Positions 34,802 to 48,226 of a DNA stretch of 64,000 nucleotides are shown piece by piece (positions within the stretch are counted from its first letter, which is position 1; every line of letters starts with the position of its first letter). The notes beneath the pieces are model-generated. The model ran no database searches and had not been told where the DNA came from. It saw nothing but the letters and a program-made list of their open reading frames with translations. The translations under genes were made by a program, and so were the position numbers. The stretch covers positions 487,001 through 551,000 of the forward strand of contig CASBWL010000041.1 in the NCBI GenBank assembly GCA_949130495.1, written 5' to 3'. This DNA comes from Sambucus nigra (lineage: Eukaryota; Streptophyta; Magnoliopsida; Dipsacales; Adoxaceae).

Positions 34802-37797
34802 TGTAATACCCCGTATTTTTATGCCTTTTAATTTTGGGGACTTATTAAATTTAATTAGAGATATTAAATTAATAATAATCCGAAAAATCATTTAAATACT
34901 TACTAGCGTGGTGAGACTTAGTAATTATTTTGTTATAAGTTACTTATGGGTAAAGTAAGTGGTGTATTTATGATGAGTAAAATTATCACGAGAATCTAAT
35001 TTGATAATTTTGGAAATGTATCGGGACGCGCTTGTGTCGTGTCGGGATTAAATTCGAACTATTAAAAGTAAATAAATTATAAGTCACCTATATGGTCATT
35101 TTGAGTGCGTCAATGTGTTCGTAAGGGTCGAGATAGTCAAAATAATGTACCTGGAGGTTTAGTTTGGGTCTCGGAGCATTTTTAGGCCTAATTAACACCC
35201 CGGGAGGGCGTTTTGGACATTTTACATTTTTGGGCCTGAAAACCAACGAAAATTCTAAGGTAATATCAGATGGTAAGAGTCACCTTCTAGGGTTAGAAAC
35301 ACCAAAAAACCAAAGACGGCCATTGGAGAGGAAGAGGGGAGGTTTGCCAAGGAACTCTAAGCCAAGAACTCCACCGTTTGCACCGCCGTCGCCGCCAAAC
35401 GTTAGATCGTACAACGAGGATCACAACCACACCAAAATCTCCACAAATCTGAACCGAAAATTCTTAGGCAAGTATCTATCTTGATCTATTTCAGTTAATT
35501 CTCTAATATTATTAGCCTAGGATTGATTAGAACTAGTGTTTGTGAAAGAAAAACCCATTTTGGAGATTTGAATTCGCATGTTGTTTAAGTAATAGATGTA
35601 TTCTGGAAACCCAATTCATATATAGAGGTTAAACCACAAAATTATAATAATTAAAGAGTATGAAATCTGGGAAAAGGATGGGAAGAAACCAAACAAAAGA
35701 AATATTAGGGTTCTTGATGTTTTTATGAATTATGCCCTTTTAATTCGTTATTCATGATGAAAATCCGCATGCTTGACATAGGAAATCACTTATTTGAGGT
35801 TATAATACTTGTAGTATGAATTATTGGGAGTTTGGTAGTCAAATATATTGTTTTGGATGATGTTGGAAGAGAGAACCCGTAACTGGAAATTCTGCAGATT
35901 TGACATACCTGCTTAATCGATCGATTGACCTTAGAGCATCGATCGATCGATGCTTCAATCGATCGAACACCTGCCATAGATCGATCGATCCCTCCTGCAT
36001 AACTCACATTCCCCTTTTTATAGACTGTTCTAACTTAAATGATTAGACATTCTTGGATATTAATGTTAGAGCATTTTGGGATATAAATAAGACCAGTAGG
36101 ACTTATTAAAAATATGGAACCTTTAATGTAATACGAGATTAACATTTCAGGGGGATGTTTTACATATAAGGGACAATGGGAATATGTGTTAAAGGGCGAG
36201 ACTTGTAAGGAAGTTATGTTGTAAAATAAATGAGTACCTACTGAAATTACACTTGGGAGGATAGGAATCCACGAGTGTCACTTAATAAGTTGGAATAATC
36301 CCACAAATTAAAATAAGAGACAAACCGTTATACGTGATAACTAAATAATGAGTAATAAGGATAAATATCATAATTATGGATCGTGAGAGTGTACCTAAAT
36401 TTGATATGGGAATAGTATTATACATATATGACTGTGTTTATGCATATATTATATACGTGTAAAAATCATGCCCGCGCTACTTGCTATCCCTGAGGTTACC
36501 GCGCTAGGACAGTCTTATCATGATGGGACCTTTATGGGGGATATTGACTTGTACCCTAGAACATAGGAATCCTTGGTACAGGCTATCGGATCGATAGTCA
36601 GACGGTCCTAAGAGACGTGAGGGTATGTGCTGACCTCTTAGTGACTTGGAACTATGCTTCCCCTCATTTTGTATGTGTTTTGTGTTAATACAGTTCGAGA
36701 GTGATTCCGAACTAATATTTCCCTTAGTACGGGTGATACGGGGACTGGATAGCAGAGTATGACCGCACCATAGATTTTATGTGGGGTGTTGTTAGAATAT
36801 ATAAATTATATAAGTATTTAATATATATATATTTAAATCTGGAATTTGGGAACTACCTGCTGTGACTATGGAATGTAAGAAAAGTATAATTATTTAAACT
36901 TGGGGATAAGTGTTTGGAAAGTATGATATATTACTGAGCAACTTTATTAACAAATAAGGCTTATGTGAGAATTGTGTTGTTAAATAAGATTAACCTCCTT
37001 AATATTGGAAATCGTCGGCTTGAAACCTTACGAGTAACCTAAGATAAAATAAGTTAAACTGTTGGGAGTATTGGTGCGATAGGTGTGCACATTAGAAGAG
37101 AGGTGAGAATTTCTCAAGGGAGTGTCACACTAATATGTTGGTTGCATTAGTCGGTAAGCATTTTAAATACTTGCTAAACTAATTTTAAACTATTTTACAA
37201 TCGGGCTCTGACCCATTTCCTATTCTCTTTTCTCTCTTGTATATATGTATATATTACAGGTGCCCAGCCACAGGGGCGTCTTGCATAGGATCCTTTGGAA
37301 GGCACGCACTGCAGCTTAGGTGGGAGTTGCAGGCCTCTTGCTTAGACGACCTCATTTTTTATTCCACTCCTAGCACTATTTTATCCAGTTGGGCATGTGT
37401 CGCCCTTTTTCCATTATTCAGTTGTTTTATCGGATATTGTGATTTATTTATTTCCAGTATTTATACTTTGGGATTTATTACTGTCAGGATGTTTTCCTTT
37501 ACGTTTTAATGTTGGAATCAATTAGTTGGATGTTTAATTGTTTGGATTATATGTTCCAGTATAGTTGTTGTGTGATTATTTAACTATGAATTATTTAAAG
37601 TTTAAAATTTTTCTTTTAAAATAAAATTTGGAAAGTGATGTCTAAAAATGGTTTTGACTCTTAGCTTAATTATTTAGGGTGTTTAATTGGAAAAGTTATT
37701 TATACGACAGTGATGTTAAGAATGAACCAACCGTTCACCTTGATTATAATTTAATAAAGGACTGATAACCCGGTATTTAATTAGGCGGGGTGTCACA
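34802..37797 (+). mobile_element. Element F: solo LTR, 2996 bp
   Basis: The ends are TGTAATACCCCGTATTTTT and ...AGGCGGGGTGTCACA. Perfect TSD GCTAT flanks it (34797-34801, 37798-37802), and the sister LTR of E shows the empty site (GCAGCTATGTGGAG at 44112). No primer site or interior is present, so it is a solo LTR. It belongs with D. The open frame at 35164-35484 inside it is probably chance LTR sequence. Confidence 0.95.
35908..35996 (+). promoter_or_regulatory. Cluster of ATCGATCGAT palindromes in LTR F
   Basis: Four ATCGATCGAT-type clusters within 85 bp, including GCATCGATCGATCGATGC, a perfect 18-bp palindrome (35938-35955). It corresponds to the motif pairs in LTRs D and G. Confidence 0.5.
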
Positions 37798-38375
37798 GCT
37801 ATGTGGAGTGCTATGGTTTCTTTGATGTAGTCACTTATCTCATTCTATCTTAGATAGGGATCTTCAGTTTTACTTCCAGACTTGTACTTCTATATTCGGT
37901 TTGGCATATATTGAGATACTTTTATATTCGCATTTGTGGATGGCTTGTAGTCGACGTTGTTCAACAGAACTATTGTACTTACTTTGTGGCATGTTTAAGT
38001 TTTATTCTTGTATTGGATTGTTTGTTGTTCTATTATATGATTTTGGTGGGATTAATAAAGTTAAAATTTGGAATCCGCTTAATAAACGACTAGGTGGTTA
38101 GTAATTAATGAATGAACGATAGTGATGCTAAGATTGAACCTGATGAGATTCCTGTTTAGTTTGATATATGACTGATCAACCGGTATTTTATTAGACAGGG
38201 TTTCATAAATGGTATCAGAGCGTCAGGTTCTAGTGTCCTTAGGATCTGTACGACTTTTCACATTTCAGCGTAGCGTTCTTTGATATAGAGCCTTATTATG
38301 AGATTGTTGTATTCCTTCACGTTTACGATTTACGCTCTCCTGCCATAGGTATAATTCATGTGATTCATATATGAT

Positions 38376-38660
38376 TTCGGTCAAGTGTGGTAGATCAAAC
38401 ATTAGAGAACCACAGTACCTTCCTTGGGTGGAGTTCGAGTATAACAACTCGTACCAATCTATCATAGGCATGGCTCCATTTGAGGTGTTGTATGGTAGGC
38501 CTTGTCGCTCACCGACTTATTGATTGGAGGTGGGGGACAACAAACTTTTGGGGTCGGAGATGATTCGGGATACTTCTGCGAAGATTGAGTTAATTTGGGG
38601 GCGTATCCGTAGAGACAAAAGAGCTACGTGGATGAAAATCGAAAGAATGTAGAGCATTCG
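38376..38660 (+). pseudogene. Chromovirus integrase C-terminal remnant in element E
   Basis: One frame reads PWVEFEYNNSYQSIIGMAPF, then EVLYGRPCRSP, a stop, LEVGDNKLLG and LIWGRIRRDKRATWM. This is the well-known 3' part of plant chromovirus integrases. It sits only ~160 bp after the primer site, so gag, PR, RT, RH and the IN core are deleted upstream of it. Confidence 0.85.
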
Positions 38661-41395
38661 TGGAGCGACGATCATGATAGAGGTCACCATAATTAATGTT
38701 TGGGCAGCTGACGAATAAGATAATCACTTGGGGACAGTAGTTCCCCAAGCACTGTTGTAGAGAAAGGTGATACAACTTCAGACTCACCCAACGTTGTAGA
38801 CAAGGAGAGAGTCGGGGAGTATTATTTTGAGGAGTCACTTGAAAGAGTCTTGGAAATAAAGGAAGTTTGATAGACCAATGGATGGAGGTAATTCAAAGGC
38901 AATTGGGTGGCATAGAGTGCAACGGCACTGTAATTAAATTGTGAACAAATTTTAGCTCATAGGAGCAGTATTGGGTGACGAGAGTGGGTCACAACGTATG
39001 AAGAAGAATATATATGGAATAAAATGAGGAATTTTGTTTACGATGTAATCCTAAGATTGTCCATTCGCTAATCAGATAGGGATGCGAGTGGAATTTTAGA
39101 GTTTACTAAGTGGGTAAGATAGTGACCGATCATGAGAGAGGCGATAATTTGTTTAGCTGACTTAGTAACCGACGAAGGGGATTCAGAGAATGGTAAAGGA
39201 ACCCATAAGTGGATAATGGACCCGGGGGAGAATATAAAAAAACTAATGGGAAATTCGACTAGGATGACTAGTGTCGAGGTCATCAATATCTTTTAATTGC
39301 AAGCTTACATCAACACTTCTAAGAGAAAGGAGCCAATAGGGTTGAAGAATTTAACCTAAGAACGAGATGAGATTTAATAGGCTAGTAAAGCACAACAGAA
39401 GGGTATACTGAGTAAGGAACCCATTTAGATGTTTTAAATTAATTGAACTCCTACCAAGTGACGGTGGATTTAGTTTTATTTGATATAAGATTGTACATTT
39501 ACATTGGTATCAATGCCCTCGAGAGAGGGGATCTAAGGGTGTTGGAGAATCTATCATAAGAGTAAGATTGGATCTTAGTGCTAGTGAGACACTACGGGAA
39601 GTGATACCCAGTAGAGGACCCAGATTAATGATCAATATTAATGAAATTTCTGCTAAATGATGATGGGTTCAGTTGAGGCCGTCAAGACCATCAATAAGTT
39701 CCATAGAGCTAGCGTAGCCAAAAGGACAATAGGGGTAGTAATCAGGTCAAGACTACTAGGTCCGCGAGAAGGAAAACCCCTACATGGCCAGTGGAGCCAG
39801 AGAAAAGAGAAAGGGGAATAAATAGAGAGGTGTCTTATGTGTGAGGCATTAAAAATGCATGGTGGATCATATCCGCGGTGAGTCAGGGAATAGAAGCGGG
39901 ATGTTTAGTAAGGGCAACAGTCAGAAAAGTTTTTAATTTGATTAGGACGAGGGTGTTATGTCTAATAACCATCGGCCGACATTATTGTGGACAAATGAAA
40001 CTATGAGTTTTATTCTGAAGTAATGTATAAATACTAGATTCGTGTAAGAAGCAAATTTGGTGGAGGTATTGTTAATATCAATAGTGTGTATTCTTTCTAT
40101 GGAATATCGGGGTACTCTTCGGTTCCACCTAAAAGGAATGGTGGGTACATTGAGAAAATGTAGTTCTTAAGGACTAACTCCTTTAAGAGGTGATAATTGA
40201 GGTATGGTTTTATCTAGAGTGCGGACGGGTTCATAATGGCAGGAGATCATAACAAGGCTATCGTGTTTGTTGTTTCAGTACTCAATGTACATTCTCTTGA
40301 GATGTCTCACCTGGGAGAGGGTTGAGCAATATCATAGCGGCAATATTGTGTAAAGTAGGACTCATAGAGTGTAGTTGTCTTGTTATGTTAAATCCCGGTG
40401 CATAGGATTTTTATTGAGGAGATTCAAGGGATGTAGGGTTATCGTGGAGCGGAGAGATTTAGCTCGTTAGTAATATTTAGCTCTGAGGGCTTAGTGATAG
40501 TACGAGCACAGTAGTTTATGACTCCTTTAGGGATGAGAGAGTCCATGATAGACTTGTGAGTATAGGGGCAAGGTTTGAGAGTCCCAGGGTTATGCTTTGG
40601 GTTCTATTGAAATCAAGGACCGACGATGCTGAGGAACTGTGCATTTGGGAAAAAGTTCTTTTGGGCTTTGCTAGGAAGTGTTATATGCATAAGATTGGAT
40701 AAAATGACGAAAGTGTGGAGATATCATTGGATTTTAGGTCATTGGATTTAATGATAATTAGTGAACGTATGGAGAAAATACTTTGAGCAAAAATCCACTG
40801 AGAGATGGGGTTAGTGGCGCTTGAAGGTGTTGCAAAAGAAACAATGCGAAGCTTTGGCACCACAAGTTGCTAGGTTGTGCATATTGTTATATATTTTTTG
40901 TGATTTATTTTTGTCACTTTTGCCATCGCAGGGACCCTTAGGTATGGGACTAAGGGGGTATTTTTGAGGATCTCACATCGATAGTAAAGGTGGGGTAATG
41001 CCGGGGAGAATTGAATAGTGATGAGTAAAGTCATCGAAAATAGTTGAAGGATATAGCCACGCCGATAATGTGGGGGCCTAAATTGAGACAAATATGATTA
41101 CGTAAGTGATGATTGGAGGTTTCTGCAATTATGCACGAGATATAGGGTGTATGGGCACCCTAGGAGTAACCAGAGTCTCTACTATGAAAATACTTAGCAT
41201 ATTCAGGGAGAAGACGCAAAGGCAATGATTTTGGACATATTTCGGAGGAATGGGAATAAGTTACTCCCCAAATTATGGGATAATTAAGCACGGGAATATT
41301 TAGAAGTGACAGTGGGTGCGTCACAACCTATGGTGTGCTATCACTGGGATTCATGAGTACGATGAATATTAGTGGATGTGTACACTGGAATAGCC

Positions 41396-41398
<3 letters not shown>

Positions 41399-41433
<35 letters not shown>
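41399..41433. repeat. (AT)n microsatellite
   Basis: About 17 AT units inside element E. Confidence 0.95.
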
Positions 41434-41435
<2 letters not shown>

Positions 41436-42198
41436 TACCGTGGGATAACAGGGATTTCTTTGGTGTTAACCACGTGAGAGTGGAGGACATTACGCTAAGT
41501 GGATGGTTGCATTATACGAGAGATTTCTACTTTCGAGGATTGTGGGAGTAGTGTATATGTTTTCCAAGTTTAAATTGTGTAGTTATAGTTTGGGGCTATA
41601 GGGGATAGCTATAGTAAGACTGGGTATTAGCGGTACCCGGGTATAAATTATCGTTGCTAGGTTTCACCTGAGATAGGGTCTAGCGTATATATATGGTAAT
41701 GTATGATAAAATGTGTTGCATGATAATGTACTAATATTGTTAAAATTGAAATCCCGGGGAGTAGGGACATTTTTAATGTAATTCAGAGTGGTTGGACTTA
41801 TTGTCGAGCGGGAAGATATAGCTCGATTTTACTTTCGTGCAAGGAAACTAGTGATAACAAGGACGCGGTAGTAGGTATTGTTTTTTTTTCACATTAGAGT
41901 GGATATGTATACTTTCATGCCGGGAGGAGGGTATTGGGAATGTTATAACCATGGGATTTAAGTTATATTACAATTTAAGCGTTGGTAAAAGTCGGGTTTC
42001 GTTTTGTGCGGTTAAGTACGGGTACAGGATGTATGGGCGCCCTGGTTAACTAATCCATTGTTACAAATAATTCGCGATTAGAAGTGGTAAAGATGGGTGT
42101 AGGATCATAAGGGTAGGCGACTTGGGAGGTAGTCGAAAACGGGAGTACTAAGCTTATCAGAATTTTGAGGACGAAATTCCCTTGTAAGGGTGGAAGTA

Positions 42199-44524
42199 TG
42201 TAACAACTCGTAATTTCTGGATCATTATGTTAATTAATTTAATTCGGTAATTGGTGATTCTTAATTAACGAGAATTAATTAAAGCGGACATTTAAAAGTG
42301 ATTATATTTAAAATAAGTTAACGAATGAGAATTTATTTTAGAAATATAATCTGGATGGTAGTTTTAAGTGCGTGATTAAGTTTGGTAGGGTCAAAATAGT
42401 CCAAAAGAAGTGGGTACTTACATATATTGGGTATTGGGGTCCAATTACACATGTGTGAACTTAATAAAGAGAGTTTGGGCCATTTCACATAAGGCCCATA
42501 GGCCCAAAACGTGAATAGTGTTCTAGCCCTAAGATGTGCAAGGGGTTGGGCATCACTAAGTTATAATAGAAGACTAAAGGGAGAAAAGAGAGGGGAGCCA
42601 AAGGAAAAGTGAAATTGGGGATCTTGAAGAGGCAATTGCAATCCAACATCATCTTTCAAAGCCCTAGATCATCTTGGTTAAGTCAAGTGATTTAAATTTT
42701 GTGTATTAATTTGTATCTAGCTATTCATATCAAAAGAGGTGTAATCCAATTGAATTTTAGGGTTAGTTCTTGCAAAAATTGGGGTTTTCTCTTGATAACA
42801 AAAGAGTGGATTTAGGATAAATCTTGAAAAGTTTTGATGAAGAATCTATACAGAATTGAGGTATTTACTGCTCTAATGGCGATTCCGTTCACGTTGCCCT
42901 GTAGAAAATTGCATTTTCTAACTTTTGTTCTCGAATATGTTTTCTCCAAAACGGCTCCAAAATGCACAAAAACGGCATTTTAAAAATCTGGGCAAATTCG
43001 TGGGCAAATTTTAAGAAATATCTTTTAATTGTTATTTCGTTGGAGATTGCCTAGATTGATAGGTGTGACTAATTACTCTTGGATTAATTAAATTTGGGAG
43101 ATTAAGGTTTATGATTGAGTGATTGAAACCTTGTTAATTAAGTGGGGGTAACTTAATTGGGTGAAATTGAACATTGAATGAGAATTTTGAATGTCGGGAC
43201 AAGAGAGATACTCCGGTGTAAAAATGTAGAGTGACGCCATGATAATGAAAATTAATTAATTTATAATTAACTGGAATAAAGTCGGACCGTAGACTTGCAT
43301 ATTTAGGCTTGGGTATGGATATTATACTCCGGAGCCTGGATTTATATATATGTTTATGTGTAGTACATATATATGATTTACATATATATTTGCGTGAATA
43401 ATATATATATTAAAGCCATACCAATAGTAATGCTATCATAGGAGGTTGCGCGATGTGGGTGATCCTCCTGACTTGAGGAGCAGGGCGAGTATATTCCCCG
43501 GGCCATAGCGTCTAATCTTAAGGGTGGGTCCGTTACGGTATGGAGCGGACACTTTTGGAGGGAACTATGGTCGCCTCCTATGCGTTCGTTGATAGCATTG
43601 TATACCCGACCTATGTGTGAATGTTGAGATATGAGACGTATATATTGTGCAGAATTATATACAGTAATTTATATACATACATAGCACGAAATATATAAAT
43701 ATTATAACTTATGGGAATGTTATATGAGCTAAAATGTAAGATCTATGACCTATGAAAGTTAATGCAAGTAATAACTTAGTAAATAAAATACTATACTCAC
43801 TTGGGGTTTATTAGTGGGGTAATTAGTATAGTATTTGGGAAAGGTTGGTTACGAGGGAAGTGGCTAGGGACATTAAGTTTAATCCGTTAGGCGTGAACAT
43901 TAGTGAGGGGTGAGGTGAAATCAAGGGAGTGCGCGATACTAATTTAAATATGAAGAGCATTGCATATTAACTTCTTGCTTTTAAATTCACTTGCTAAATA
44001 TTTTCAAGTGTTTTGGGTTCTAACCCTTGCTATAAAATATTTTCAAAAACCTTTTAGGTGTCCTCCCACAAGGGCACCCGACATAATTCCATCCTATAGG
44101 GTACGTGGCTGCAGCTATGTGGAGTGTTGTGGTTTCTTTGATGTAGTTGTTTATCTCATTATATCTTAGATAGGGATCTTCAGTTGTACTTCCAGACTTG
44201 TACTTCTATATTCGATTTTGGCATGTATTGAGATACTTTTATATTCGCAGTTGTGGATGGCTTGTAGTCGACGTTGTTCGACAGAACTATTGTACTTACT
44301 TTGTGGCATGTTTTAGTTTTATTATCGTATTGGATTGTTTGTTGTTCTATTATATGATTTTGGTGGGATTAATAAAGATAAAATTTGGCATCCGCTTAAT
44401 AAATGACTATGTGTTTAGTACTTAATGAATGAACGACAGTGATGCTAAGAATGAACCATATGAGATTCCTGTTTAATTTGATATAGGACTGATCACTCGG
44501 TATTTTATTAGGCGGGTTGTCACA
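42199..44524 (+). repeat. 3' LTR of element E
   Basis: 2326 bp, uninterrupted, starting TGTAACAACTCGTAATTTC after the purine tract and ending GCGGGTTGTCACA. It preserves the pre-insertion sequence for elements I and F. Confidence 0.9.
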
Positions 44525-44550
44525 TAATATAAGCTGAGTGTCACATATTT

Positions 44551-45525
44551 GAGATCGGGGTATCATCAGTTGACGGACTGGGAGTAGGATATCTCAAAGG
44601 CGATATTTCTTACGAGATATGGGTCTTATGAATTTTTGGTTATGTCTTTTAGGCTGACCAACGCACTAGAAGTGTTTATGGATTTGATAAATAGGGTATT
44701 CAGGGATTTTTTATATAAGTTTGTTATAATGTTTATTGATGACATCCTGGTTTATTCTCAGACTACAGAGGAGCATGCATAGCACTTATGTGTAGTCTTA
44801 CAGACATTACGAGACCACTAGTTGTATGATAAGTTTGAGAAATATGGTTTTTAGTTGCAAGAGTTGTAGTTCTTGGGCCACATCGTGTCTGAGAGTGAAA
44901 TATCAGTGGACCTAGGTAAGGTTTCTGCGATGATGGAGTGGGTACATGCCACTACACCCATGGAGGTGCGTAGCATTTTAGGATCAGTAGAGTACTACCG
45001 TCAATTCATTCAGGGGTTCTCAAAGACAGTTGGGCTCCTAACGAACTTGACGAAGAAGGATGTTCCGTTTGTATGGGATGATGCATGTCAGTAGGCATTT
45101 GATGATCTGAAGTCGTAATTGACTACAACACCATTCTGGCATTACTTTGGGCAATGATAGACTATAAAGTCTTCACATATGTATTCTTTAGGGGACTTGG
45201 CGGGGTGTTAATACAGGAGGAGTATCTTATGCTTCACAAAATCTAAAGACTCACGAGGTATTTTGTCCCACCCACGACTTGAAGTTAGCATTCGTGGTTT
45301 TTGCATTGAGAGTGTGGAGGCATTATCTCCTGGGGGAGAATTTTTAGCTATTCACTGACTAAAAGAGACTACAATACTTGTTCACACAGCGACAGTTGAC
45401 ATGAGGCTGAGGAGATGGCTAAAGTTTATTAAGGACTATTATTTCAACATTTATTACCACCCTGAGAGGGCGAATGTCGTGGCAGATACTTTGATCCCCA
45501 AACTAATATTGGATTTGGGTGCGGT
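44551..45525 (+). pseudogene. Chromovirus RT and RNase H (element G, part 2)
   Basis: The RT resumes at LRSGYHQL (44549-44572). After a stop near 44586 it shows [13 protein letters not shown], the catalytic FIDDIL (44732-44749), and FLGHIVSESEI with VEYYRQFIQGFSK. RNase H follows with GGVLIQEE (about 45198), then RRWLKFIKDYYFNIYYHPER and ANVVADTL (about 45410-45495). At least six stops break it. Together with 25290-26024 it makes up most of one RT. The domain copies element RNA into DNA in the family. Confidence 0.85.
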
Positions 45526-47050
45526 ATGGAAGGCGAAGTAAAAATCACATGTTGGGATGATGAGTTAACCCATGCATTTATGGCAGTTCTCACCATCACA
45601 CCCGAGATTATTATTCGGGTCGTTAAGTTACATGTAGTAGAACAGCATTTCCAGGAGCATATTAGGCAATTATTAGCTAAGGGGGCAGAGCACTATTCTA
45701 TTGGTTCAGATGGTGGATTAAGCATTCCGGGGATACTAGTTGTCTCTGATGATGAGGAATTGAGGCGAGTTGTTATGTCTGAGGCTCACAGGTCACACTT
45801 TACGATACATCTCAAAGGGTATAAGATGTACAATAACATGCGATGTCAGTATAGGTTGGCCGGTATGAAAAGGCACATAGCAGTATTTGTGTCGAAGTAT
45901 GCTATGTGCCAGTTAGTGAAGGTGGACCATTAGCATCCCATAGGTGTGTTACTGCCTCTTGATATCCTTATGTGTAGATAAAAGAGCATTTTTATGGATT
46001 TCATCACTGGGTTTCCTATGTCATAGAGGGGACACGATTTTATTTGGGTTATTATTGATAGATTTATAATGGTTTCTCACTTTCTATCAATACAGATACA
46101 GTACATTTCAGGTCATTATGCTAGGGTTTTCCTCAAAGATATTGTGAAATTGCACGTGGTATTTCTTAACATTGTATCGGATGGGTACATGACGTTTCTG
46201 TTCCATTTTTGGAGGAGCTTTTAACAAGACTTAGGGGAAGAGTTGAGGTTGAGTACCTCATATCATCCTTAGACTGGGGTGAAGATAAAGTGGGTGAAAT
46301 TTATGTAGAAGGATGTTCTACGGATGTGCATATTAGACTTTAAGGGGAGTTTGGAGCATTACTTTCCCTTGGTGGAGTTTGCGTACAAAAATATCTACCA
46401 GTTAATGATTGGGATGGCATCTTTCAAAGAGCTTTATGGGAGACCTTGTCATTCACTCTCATGTTAGTTAGAGCTAGAGGATAACAAACTTCTCCGACCA
46501 GATTTAATTCAGGACGCCTTAGAGAAAGTGGAGATGATTTGGGCTAGGATTCGAATTACTGAGAATAGGCAAAAAAGTTATGTAGATGCGAGCCGAAGAC
46601 ACTTCAATTTCAATATCGGGGATCAGGTGTTGATTAAGGTGTTTCCCATAAATGGAGTGGTGAGATTTGGGAAGAAGGGGAAGCTGGCTCCCCAATATGT
46701 GGAACCATTCCCTATCCTTCCGTAGCGCACCGGTTGGGACTACCAGAACACTTGCAGCAGATTCATGATGTATTTCACGGATCTTTATTGCAGAGGTTCC
46801 TTAAGGATGAGATTTCTTACCAGCATGTCGATATTGATGAGATAGAGCTCTAGCCTTACGCTACCTACGAGGAGATACATGTAGCCATCTTCGATCATAG
46901 GGAGCACCGACTTCTATCTAAGGTTGTTCCGTTGGTACGTGTGCAGTGGGGACATCATAAGGAGGATGAGTCGACTTGGGAGAGGGAGTAAAACATGCGA
47001 GTAAGATATCCTAAACTCTTCTAGCCATGTACATTTCGAATTCCGAGGAA
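45526..47050 (+). pseudogene. Chromovirus integrase with C-terminal chromodomain (element G)
   Basis: The zinc region is EAHRSHFTIHLKGYKM... YAMCQLVKVDH (about 45780-45930). The core has FMDFITGFP and NIVSDGYM, holding the two aspartates. The later block LVEFAYKNIYQLMIGMASF is at about 46371-46425. The open piece 46528-46725 has RQKSYVDASRRHF and FGKKGKLAPQYVEPF. Farther on, broken frames give VVPLVRVQWGHHKEDESTWERE (about 46925-46990), a chromodomain-like end. In chromoviruses this domain steers insertion toward particular chromatin. Several stops make it inactive. Confidence 0.8.
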
Positions 47051-47374
47051 GGAATTTAGTTATTAGGGGGGAAGAATGTAATACCTCGAATTTTTAAAAT
47101 AAAATAAAATTCTTAGGAATTAAACTAAATCATTGAATTTAATTACTTAGGTTGAGAATAAATAAATTAATTATTATTTCAAGTTATGTGAGATCGACTT
47201 TGCATATTAAATGGTTTTGGTAGGAAATAATTGCACGTACATTGAATAATTGATATATGTTGTGTGACACAATTGAAAAATATACTAGTTAAATAAAAAT
47301 AATTGGGATGCATTTCGGGAGGCTTTATGGGCTCGTTTAGATGTTTTAGACCTTTAGAAATGGTCCCGAGGTAT

Positions 47375-47404
47375 GTATGTATATATATATATATATATAT
47401 ATAT
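47375..47404. repeat. (AT)n microsatellite
   Basis: About 12-14 AT units following two GTAT units, in the LTR of G. Confidence 0.9.
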
Positions 47405-48226
47405 GAGCTAGGAGGTTATTGGGCTATGTTGGATATGTGTTCGGACCCATCTGGGGATTTAAAGTTTAGGACTAGGGCCCAATTAGGGATTAGACTCTTA
47501 ATTATATTAATTAGGAGTTTAATAACTCCGTGTCATCTATATCCAAGAACCCTAAAACACATCCTTGGGAAGAGAGAGGCAAGAACACTAGTAGGAGAAT
47601 CAGGAGAGAAATATTCAAGGAGAAATCCAAGAAACCAATCAAGAAATCATTCAAGAACTAAGGCAAGAATTTTCTTGCTAGCTTTATTTGTCCAAAGTAT
47701 TTCTTAGTTCAATGTGATTTATCTCCCATGTAGAATTCTGGATTATGTAAGGATTTATGGTGATATGAAGATGAATTGAATCATGTTTGTAGAGGATTTG
47801 AATATGAAAATAGGATAGTAAATTCTAAAAAATAGGATAAGGCCAATATTGATTTGAATGAGGAAATTCATGCCTTAGAACCTTGGATGAAAATGGAAAG
47901 ATTTACTGACATGGAGAGGAGTTGTATTTATGTTTAGAAATTTAGAAATTTTTATAATTGAGACGCTTGTATAATGATAGAACATTGTGGGATTAAGTGA
48001 AAATTTTGATTTATGTAGACATGTTAATGGATTTAAATTCTAGGATTTGGAAGATTGAAATCAATGTCAAATTATGTAAACAATTATCCTAAGATGATGG
48101 ACTAAGTCATAGAGATATGTTTTGATGTTTATACAAGGGTTTGAACCATTGGGATTGAGTTTAGGATTAAGATTGTAATTTTCGTACTAAGAAATTGTAA
48201 CATATCTAGGTTATTACCCGGATCCT

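Larger units (their letters stand above)
29762..38207 (+). repeat. 5' LTR of element E, interrupted by I and F
   Basis: LTR pieces are 29762-31384, 34493-34801 and 37803-38207, about 2337 bp together, against 2326 bp in the 3' LTR. It starts TGTAACACCTCGTAATTTC and ends ...GGGTTTCATA (a mutated GTCACA end). The 3' LTR shows the uninterrupted sequence at both insertion sites (43800 for I, 44112 for F). Confidence 0.9.
38208..42198 (+). other. Interior of element E, mostly non-coding
   Basis: It begins with a primer site (TGGTATCAGAGCG, 38210-38222) and ends with the block TTTTGAGGACGAAATTCC and the purine tract GGGTGGAAGTA (42188-42198). Apart from the integrase remnant at 38376-38660, I see no gag, PR or RT. 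A microsatellite is at 41399-41433. The 3.5 kb after 38660 is purine-rich on the + strand and holds no credible gene. Confidence 0.75.
29762..44524 (+). mobile_element. Element E: chromovirus-like LTR element, non-autonomous, inserted in D
   Basis: Two LTRs in the same orientation (29762-38207 including insertions, and 42199-44524) enclose a 4-kb interior with a primer site and a polypurine tract. Flanks TAAAA (29757-29761) and TAATA (44525-44529) are a 5-bp TSD with one change. The interior has only one recognisable coding remnant, an IN C-terminal piece. The LTRs differ at about 20 of the first 370 positions by eye, so it is not recent. Confidence 0.9.
26025..44545 (+). mobile_element. Element D: solo LTR of the ~3-kb family, split by E, inserted in G's RT
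   Basis: D starts at about TAACACACCCCGTATTTT and runs to 29761. After element E it ends in TAAGCTGAGTGTCACA (44530-44545). Without E and the TIR element (27622-28385) the length is about 3.0 kb, like F (2996 bp), with which it shares the layout. The flanks GATTT (26020-26024) and TATTT (44546-44550) are the TSD with one change. Removing D joins the RT motif as KFD-LRSGYHQL. There is no primer site or internal domain, so it is a solo LTR. Its first bases lack the expected TG, probably by mutation. Confidence 0.85.

Noticed and set aside
35164..35484. 106-residue frame with a Pro-rich part, possibly a gene
   Set aside because: It lies wholly inside the solo LTR F and has no domain; related LTRs do not keep the frame.
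47303..47707. 134-residue + strand open frame
   Set aside because: It runs through a TA microsatellite in the LTR of G and has no family features.
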